From: Aplectana chamaeleonis
Taxonomy: Eukaryota; Nematoda; Chromadorea; Rhabditida; Cosmocercidae
Assembly: GCA_029168955.1 (NCBI GenBank)
Contig: JAPDOI010001814.1
Span: forward strand, 1 to 64,000
Direction of reading: 5' to 3'
Length of the DNA: 64,000 nucleotides
Part shown: positions 41,001-50,000 of the stretch, in pieces
Layout: every line of letters starts with the position of its first letter
How positions within the stretch are numbered: the first letter of the stretch is position 1
Made by a program: the position numbers and the translations under genes
The notes under the pieces: generated by a model
The model's input: only the letters and a program-made list of their open reading frames with translations
Database searches by the model: none
Told to the model about the DNA's origin: nothing

Positions 41001-44000
41001 GGTATAAAAGAGCGGAGGAGCGGTATGCATTCATTCACACACCGCTCTCCTCGAGAAGCCACTGGGGAGTGGCTGAGGAGGTCGAAATTGTGCAAACATG
41101 TTTGTTGGCTATTAGGATGTGCTCATAACCATGCTGACACTTGGAAAAAATTTTAAGGAGGGTTACGGTAGCCCTGCGGAAAAAATGATCGGCATGAGCG
41201 TGCTTGTCTCGATGTGGCTGACAAGACCGATGTTCACATGATATTAGCTAAGAAATGAATGATATCCATGATATCGTTCCACATAATTCATTCATATTGA
41301 TCGCGTCAGCCACATCTGGCTACACCGGGTGTTATTTGCACCTTCCATGTTTTTCATACGTATCGAACGGGTCGGCCACTGTGATTTTCTCAACCAACTC
41401 TGACAGGGACCTTAGGCCCCGGTTATAGTTGGTCGCCCAGACGTAGCCAGCCCGGTCGATAATCATGAAAGCCTGCTGGCCTACAGCCGGATGCAGAATC
41501 TGCCTGCAGTTCTTCGCTTTCAAATGAAACTAACTTAAAACCGGGACAGTCAGAAACTACCTTCCATTCCATCTGGACACTTTCACATCAGTGGAACAAA
41601 GCAGTTTTACATACTCATTATTTCGTTTCCGTTGCCCCATTCCTTCGCAGAACAGCCGCTTCGATTCCATGAATCTGATATGAAAAAGCTCTGCTGAGCT
41701 GCGAATGGAGATAGTTCTAACAATTTGTTTTTGAATTTGGATGCTAATAAGCAAGCATATACCATTTATTGCAGAAAAAATCAGTAGGCTGGTGAAGAAG
41801 GAAGAGGGAGCACTCAAAATGGGGTTGTGTGAATGACCTTACGAAACTGAAAAGCAGCCTGGCAACATGACCTGACATGACCCACATAACATCTCAAACT
41901 TTCTGCTTGCTATGCTTGTCATCCTTACACTTTTACAGAAGTTTTGCAAGGTGTTCTCTCCTGCGCGAATTCCGGGGCATAATTTCTCGGATGGCTAGCA
42001 TCGAGTCTGGGCTCCTGCTCACTCTACGGGGTGGTCTTCACAACTTTTCGGATGAGCAGCAACGGGTCCCGAACACCTGCCCACTATCCGGGTTTCCACG
42101 ACGTCCCGATGACTTCATCAGAAGCTCGAAGCACTTTTCACGACGTCCCGATGACGTCATCAGAAGCCCGAAGCACTTTTGGGACTATCCTAGACGGGGA
42201 AGGGGTCACCCACGATTTTCCCATGAAAATGAATGGAAAACCTGATAAAAGATGTTTGATGCTGCTATCAGTCATTGTTGTTGATGAAGTTCTGTAGAAA
42301 TAATTCGATTGATAGCGTTATAGATCGGTGGTTCATTCCATTTCTGACTTGAATCTTGAGTGCCCCCCCCCCGTCTAGGATAGTCCCGCACTTCTCATGA
42401 TGTCCCGATGACGTCATCAGAAGCCCGAAGCACTCTTGGGACTATCCTAGACGGGGGGGGGGGCACCCACGACTTTCTCATGAAAATGAATGGAAACCTT
42501 GATAAAAGGTGCTTGATGCTGCTATCAGTCATTGTTGTTGATGAAGTTGTGTAGAAATACTTTGATTGATAGCGTTATAGATCGGTGGTTCATTCCATTT
42601 CTGACTTGAATCTTGAGTGCCCCCCCCCGTCTGGAGTAGGCCCGCACTTCTCACGATGTCCCGATGACGTCATCAGAAGCCCGAAGCACTCTTGGGACTA
42701 TCCTAGACGGGGGGGGCACCCACGACTTTCTCATGAAAATCAATGGAAACCTTGATAAAAGGTGCTTGATGCTGCTATCAGTCATTGTTGTTCATGAAGT
42801 TGTGTAGAAATACTTTGATTGATAGCGTTATAGATCGGTGGTTCATTCCATTTCTGACTTGAATCTTGAGTGCCCCCCCCCGTCTGGGGTAGGCCCGCAC
42901 TTTTCACGACGTCCCAATGACGTCATCAGAAACTCGAGGTACCTTTTACGACGTCCCGATGACGTCATCAGAAGCCCGAAGCACTTTTCACGACGTCCCG
43001 ATGACGTCATCAGAAGCCCGCAGCACTTTCACGACGTCCCGATGACGTCATAAGAAGCCCGAAGCACTTTTCACGACGTCCCGATGACGTCATCAGAAGC
43101 CAGATGCAGTTTTCATGACGTCCCGATGACGTCATCAGAAGCCAGATGCACTTTTCACGACGTCCCGATGACGTCATCAGAAGCCAGAAGAACTTTTCAC
43201 GACGTCCCGATGACGTCATCAGAAGCCAGAAGCACTTTTCACGACGTCCCGATGACGTCATCAGAAGCCAGATGCACTTTTCATGACGTCCCGATGACGT
43301 CATCAGAAGCCAGATGCACTTTTCCTGACGTCCCGATGACGTCATCAGAAGCCAGATGCACTTTTCATGACGTCCCGATGACGTCATCAGAAGCCAGATG
43401 CACTTTTCATGACGTCCCGATGACGTCATCAGAAGCCAGATGCACTTTTCATGACGTCCCGATGACGTCATCAGAAGCCAGATGCACTTTTCATGACGTC
43501 CCGATGACGTCATCAGAAGCCAGATGCACTTTTCATGACGTCCCGATGACGTCATCAGAAGCCAGATGCACTTTTCCTGACGTCCCGATGACGTCATCAG
43601 AAGCCAGATGCACTTTTCCTGACGTCCCGATGACGTCATCAGAAGCCAGATGCACTTTTCACGACGTCCCGATGACGTCATCAGAAGCCAGAAGAACTTT
43701 TCACGACGTCCCGATGACGTCATCAGAAGCCAGAAGCACTTTTCACGACGTCCCGATGACGTCATCAGAAGCCAGATGCACTTTCATGACGTCCCGATGA
43801 CGTCATCAGAAGCCAGATGCACTTTTCCTGACGTCCCGATGACGTCATCAGAAGCCAGATGCACTTTTCATGACGTCCCGATGACGTCATCAGAAGCCAG
43901 ATGCACTTTTCATGACGTCCCGATGACGTCATCAGAAGCCAGATGCACTTTTCCTGACGTCCCGATGACGTCATCAGAAGCCAGATGCACTTTTCACGAC

Positions 44001-47000
44001 GTCCCGATGACGTCATCAGAAGCCAGAAGAACTTTTCACGACGTCCCGATGACGTCATCAGAAGCCAGAAGCACTTTTCACGACGTCCCGATGACGTCAT
44101 CAGAAGCCAGATGCACTTTTCATGACGTCCCGATGACGTCATCAGAAGCCAGATGCACTTTTCCTGACGTCCCGATGACGTCATCAGAAGCCAGATGCAC
44201 TTTTCATGACGTCCCGATGACGTCATCAGAAGCCAGATGCACTTTTCATGACGTCCCGATGACGTCATCAGAAGCCAGATGCACTTTTCATGACGTCCCG
44301 ATGACGTCATCAGAAGCCAGATGCACTTTTCATGACGTCCCGATGACGTCATCAGAAGCCAGATGCACTTTTCCTGACGTCCCGATGACGTCATCAGAAG
44401 CCAGATGCACTTTTCACGACGTCCCGATGACGTCATCAGAAGCCAGAAGAACTTTTCACGACGTCCCGATGACGTCATCAGAAGCCAGAAGCACTTTTCA
44501 CGACGTCCCGATGACGTCATCAGAAGCCAGATGCACTTTTCATGACGTCCCGATGACGTCATCAGAAGCCAGATGCACTTTTCCTGACGTCCCGATGACG
44601 TCATCAGAAGCCAGATGCACTTTTATGACGTCCCGATGACGTCATCAGAAGCCAGATGCACTTTTCATGACGTCCCGATGACGTCATCAGAAGCCAGATG
44701 CACTTTTCATGACGTCCCGATGACGTCATCAGAAGCCAGATGCACTTTTCACGACGTCCCGATGACGTCATCAGAAGCCAGAAGAACTTTTCACGACGTC
44801 CCGATGACGTCATCAGAAGCCAGAAGCACTTTTCACGACGTCCCGATGACGTCATCAGAAGCCAGATGCACTTTTCATGACGTGCCGATGACGTCATCAG
44901 AAGCCAGATGCACTTTTCCTGACGTCCCGATGACGTCATCAGAAGCCAGATGCACTTTTCATGACGTCCCGATGACGTCATCAGAAGCCAGATGCACTTT
45001 TCATGACGTCCCGATGACGTCATCAGAAGCCAGATGCACTTTTCATGACGTCCCGATGACGTCATCAGAAGCCAGATGCACTTTTCATGACGTCCCGATG
45101 ACGTCATCAGAAGCCAGATGCACTTTTCATGACGTCCCGATGACGTCATCAGAAGCCAGATGCACTTTTCATGACGTCCCGATGACGTCATCAGAAGCCA
45201 GATGCACTTTTCATGACGTCCCGATGACGTCATCAGAAGCCAGATGCACTTTTCCTGACGTCCCGATGACGTCATCATAAGCCAGATGCACTTTTCCTGA
45301 CGTCCCGATGACATCATCAGAAGCCAGATGCACTTTTCATGACGTCCCGATGACGTCATCAGAAGCCAGATGCACTTTTCATGACGTCCCGATGACGTCA
45401 TCAGAAGCCAGATGCACTTTTCATGACGTCCCGATGACGTCATCAGAAGCCAGATGCACTTTCACCAGCCTGCGTCCCCCCCCAACTTACCTGCCTGAAA
45501 TTGACCGCCTGTGACCATTGGCAGTGAATACTAGCAGTGAAGAATGAAAAGCGTGACGGCCTACGGCCTACGGCCTACGGCCTACGGCCCACGGCCTACG
45601 GCGCACACCATCAATTTTTCCTAAGCTTTCGGCCTCACAACTTTGTTATTTGTGAACCGATTCGGCTCAAATTTTGAGAGCTGGTGTCTTTTGGACCCCT
45701 TCACTTATATCCAGAAGGGAATCTGCCGAAAATTTGTTTAAATGGTTTTATAAACTACTTTATAAAATTAGAAGTGATCACAAGGTCTAGGCAAAACCAA
45801 ACCTCTCCAGCCGCTTCGCGGCTGGAGCGATAGCTCCACAATCGCCAGTGTCACCGACAGCTCCTTAAAAAAATCGGCAGCAGGATAGGATAAAGGCGTT
45901 CGATGGAAGAACTCTTCCTACTTGGTACTCGAGCCAAACTGGACTAAAAATGCCAGGAAAACGATATTCTACCCTGGATGCGTAGAAGACAGCACTGATG
46001 CATGCTTCAAGCCGAATTTCGTTGGATGAGCATGCCACCACAGTGGGCAATTTTCGACAGCGTGCTGCGCAAATGTATCACACGCGTGGGTGTGTAGAGT
46101 GCGTTGCCTAACCCTACGACATACGAAAGTTTCTGATCTCCGAATTTCCCTTGTAGCCGATTTTCCAAAGAGTTTTAATTAGTGTCGGGAAGTTGGCACC
46201 GGAAGGTGTCGAAAATAACCGCGAATTTATAAGATAAGCCGTCGCAAAGTTGAAAATCGCTTGAACTTTCCTCGTTTTTCCAAGCAATATTCACTGTTTC
46301 GTGGAAGTAATAGGAAGTAGACGTGGTCTTCATCCTAACTACATGATCCTTCATGGAACTCGGTTTTCCGAGAAGGAGCAATTTCAATTCGAGCCCATGA
46401 GCCCGATGTGTTCGAGCTTTTGCGCTTCGAACGTGGTTAGACTGTGCCCGAGACTATGTTACGCGATATCTTGAAGGTCTGGCACCTTTTCATGGAGTAC
46501 GGAAATCCGAAGACCCAGAAAGCTGAACGAGTGCGAGAAACGATCTTTTTAGATGGCATCCAATTCCATGAAGTTTGCAATGGAGATCACCTAAGAATTG
46601 AACCTTCGCGTCCACAAATCCCACTGTTCTAAATGCTATTCGTCCGTCCGGACACATCGTTCGGGACAACCTAAGAAGGCTTCACGTTGTAAAGCCGGCA
46701 TACCCAATAAAATTTGCGCCCTTGTTTTTCTCGGATTACAAAAGGTCCGAAATGCTAAATAGCATCAGCGCAGGGAAAGGGCGACGGAGGCGATTGGAAG
46801 CCGAGCGATCTCTCGTGTCGACTCTCACTTGGCAATGCTATTTCTCTTACTGATCACTTGCCTTCTCGTTACTCATGTTAAGTCGTTGTGATCCATTTTT
46901 GTCGCTTTACTTTTCTGTGTACGTTGAAGCCTGAACTGAAGCATTCGTATGGGGTGAAATATACCAGGTTGTTCAATAAGTTTTGTCGTTCGATAAGAGA

Positions 47001-50000
47001 GGGCGTTGCTACGAGCCCAAAATTTTTTCGTTTGTTGGTGCACTCTTCATATGAACGTATGTGAAGTTTCATTTCAATCTGTCAATTCATTCCTTGTTTA
47101 CAAGCCATTTAGTGTCGCCGTGTCACAGCAATCAAAAAAAAATTGAATATCGTGCAGTGATAAAATTCTTATTTTTGGAAGGTGTTGCCCCAAAAGAAAT
47201 TCCTGAACGAATGTTAAAAGTGTATAATAATTGTTCACCTACAATTAGAACAGTAGAAAGATGGGTTGCTGAATTTAAACGTGGTCGTACAAGCCTTGAA
47301 GACGATCCACGTGAAGGACGTTCAAAAAGCGCATAAACACCAGAAATCATAGCCAAAATACAGGATATGGTTCTGGAAGATCGTCGATTGAATGAGAGCG
47401 ATTTAGGAGAGGCTCTACACATCTCATTAGGCAGTGTGAGCCATTTTTTTAAGTGAAATTTTCGGTTCAAGAAAGCTGTGTGCACAATGGGTGCCGCATT
47501 CGCTAACAATGGAACAAAAACACATTTGAATGCGACTTTCTCAGCAAAATTTGGAGCGTTTTGAAAAGGATAAAGTGAATTTTGTGCGTCGACTCATCAC
47601 TATGGATGAGACTTGGGTCTATCACCATGATCCTGAATCAAAACAAGAGGCTAAAGAGTGGTGTGAACCTGGTTGTTCGGCTTCGAAATGAGTTCGTGTC
47701 CGGAAATCGGCCGAGAAGGTTATGGCATCAGTTTTTTGGGATGCGAAAGGAATTTTGTTTGTGGATTTCTTGCAAACTGGTAAAACGATTAAATCTGAAT
47801 ATTATGGCAACCTTTTGAATAAGTTGAAGGAAAAAATTCGTGAAAAAAGACCCGGTTTGCAGACGAAAAAAATCCTTTTTCATCAGGACAATGCACCGTG
47901 TCACAAGAGCATCTTGACAATGGCTTAAATCCATGAATTAAAGTTCGAATTGTTGGAGCATCCACCGTGTTCACCAGATTTGGCCCCCAGCGACTTCCTT
48001 TTGTTCCCAGAACTCGAAAAAATTATGCGTGGCAAGCGTTTTTCAACAAATGAAGAAGTCATAACGGCTGTTGAAGTGTATTTTGCACACCTTCCGGATT
48101 CTCACTTCAGGGATGGGATCCACAGATAGGAGGATCGTTGGAGCAAGTGTATTATGTTCAGGGAGATTATACTGAATAATGAAGTGTATTTTGAAGCATA
48201 AAATTGTGTTTTTCTTATCGAACGGCAAAACTTATTGAACAACCTTGTACTCCGCCACATAAGTATACGAACACCCATTTTTCAAAGATAATGTTTTGAG
48301 CGTATTTCGTTTTGGGTTCAGCGAAACTTGATGAAACCTTAATAAGTAATAGGGCATCATAAATCTCGTCTAAAGCTCGAGCTTTCAATGCACAGTTTTT
48401 GAATGAGCAATAAATTTACAAATTCGTGGTATTATTTCTTCATACTCGTGCCACTTCTTTGTCATCAGAAGACGTTCAAAGCCGTTGTATACTATTGCGA
48501 AAATATAATGTATTGCTTCATATTTTTGGAGATGAACTCGGAATGAATTTATGCAATTTCGCACCTCTTCAGTATCCTATTTCGACGTGAATGGAAAAGG
48601 AAAAAAGTCGATATACCAGTAGAACCTTTTTATATACTATACAGTACATGTCTTGAAATGGCTATATGACGAATAATTTCATAGGGATGAATTTTCCAAA
48701 AATTGCCTCATATTGTCACATTTTTAATCGTCAAAAAATGCCGGAAGAATTTATTTTCTCGCAATGTTTTCCAGTGTGTTTGAAGGTCCTGTGATGGCGA
48801 ACAGGTGATACAGGTTTGGATTTTTTAGGTAATGTTCTGAGAAATGGCCCAATTTTAAATTAATACCATGAAATCATGAATGAATTCGATATTAAAAGGC
48901 TGTGCATTCGAAACTCAGTCTTGAGTGTGTGTAAGGCAAGGTTGATGTTGCCCTAAAACATATATTGAAGTTTCATCCAATTTCGCTAGGTCCAGGCCGA
49001 GATATGTCCAAAACAGTATATTTGAAAAATAGGTGTTCGTATACCTATGCCGCGCACTGTAGCTAACCGGAAGCCTTTCTTTCTGCGGTTCTGTACGTTT
49101 CCTGTGACTTTCTAGGATCCGACCATCGATTGAACAAAGAATCTTAAAAACGGAACTTTGCTCGGATCCTGCCTTTAAAGGAGATCACATGGAGGAGCGA
49201 CTCGAATTTGCCCGCACCAACATGCCACTGGTAGGAAAAGTGGGCTACGCTACGATTTCGCGCTTAAAGGCAGTGTCCGCGATAAAAACCATGTCTGATT
49301 TTTTGGTGGAGATCGGCAGCTGCGGGGCCTAGCGCAACCCTAACGTTGAAAAAACTAAGAAATCTGAGCTTGGAACGGACCCCTACGGCCCCAAAGTTGG
49401 ACGCCCGTCAGCTCGTCACACTCAGATGCACTTTCCACGCCCACCGACGTGAACAAATGAAAGCTCGAGATTGTGAGATGAGCGATGGTTTCCGACTAAT
49501 AACCCCGTTCTTCCCTTCATTCTCAACTTCTCTTTTTACTCAGGTCAGCTCGCACACATCGGCTGCAAAAATGGAAGTTACAAGCCTCGGACAACTCGTC
49601 CACCATGTTTCCTTAGCTCAATCTTTGAGGGACCATAACTCCGTTCCCAGAAGGTCTTGTACGATTCCAAAACATTGGAATCAGCATGGGACCGTCTTCA
49701 AGATAGGCAAGAAAGCAGAAAAACGATTCTTATCGTGAACACTGCCTTTAACGAAGTTAAATCTAAAGCGGCAATATGGAGAACCCCTCCTGTCGAGAAG
49801 AAATTAATGGGGATGGACCGGATGAACAGAACTCGCGCTGGAGAATGTTGTCTAAAGATTCGCTCATTTTCTTTAAAAGGAACTCCTGGGCTGGGAATGG
49901 TGCCTGACATGTTGTGCCGCATTCAGCTGGTACGGCTCGCTGACTCAGAAAACCTCCGCATTCAATGCGTGTCGAATATGCATTCAGCTCGAGTGACCAC

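Noticed and set aside
42095..45465. CRISPR array
   Set aside because: The whole 42-bp unit is repeated with no unique spacers, and the genome is clearly eukaryotic.
43010..45514. Open frames of 220-330 residues on both strands ([14 protein letters not shown] and [14 protein letters not shown] repeats)
   Set aside because: They follow from a 42-bp tandem repeat with a period divisible by three and no stop in several frames. Frames exist on both strands over the same bases, and single-base indels between blocks break them.
45556..45603. Telomere-like repeat
   Set aside because: The unit is GGCCTAC, not the nematode telomere unit TTAGGC, and the run is only about 48 bp.
46964..48247. Active mariner
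   Set aside because: There are several in-frame stops and frame changes within the transposase.
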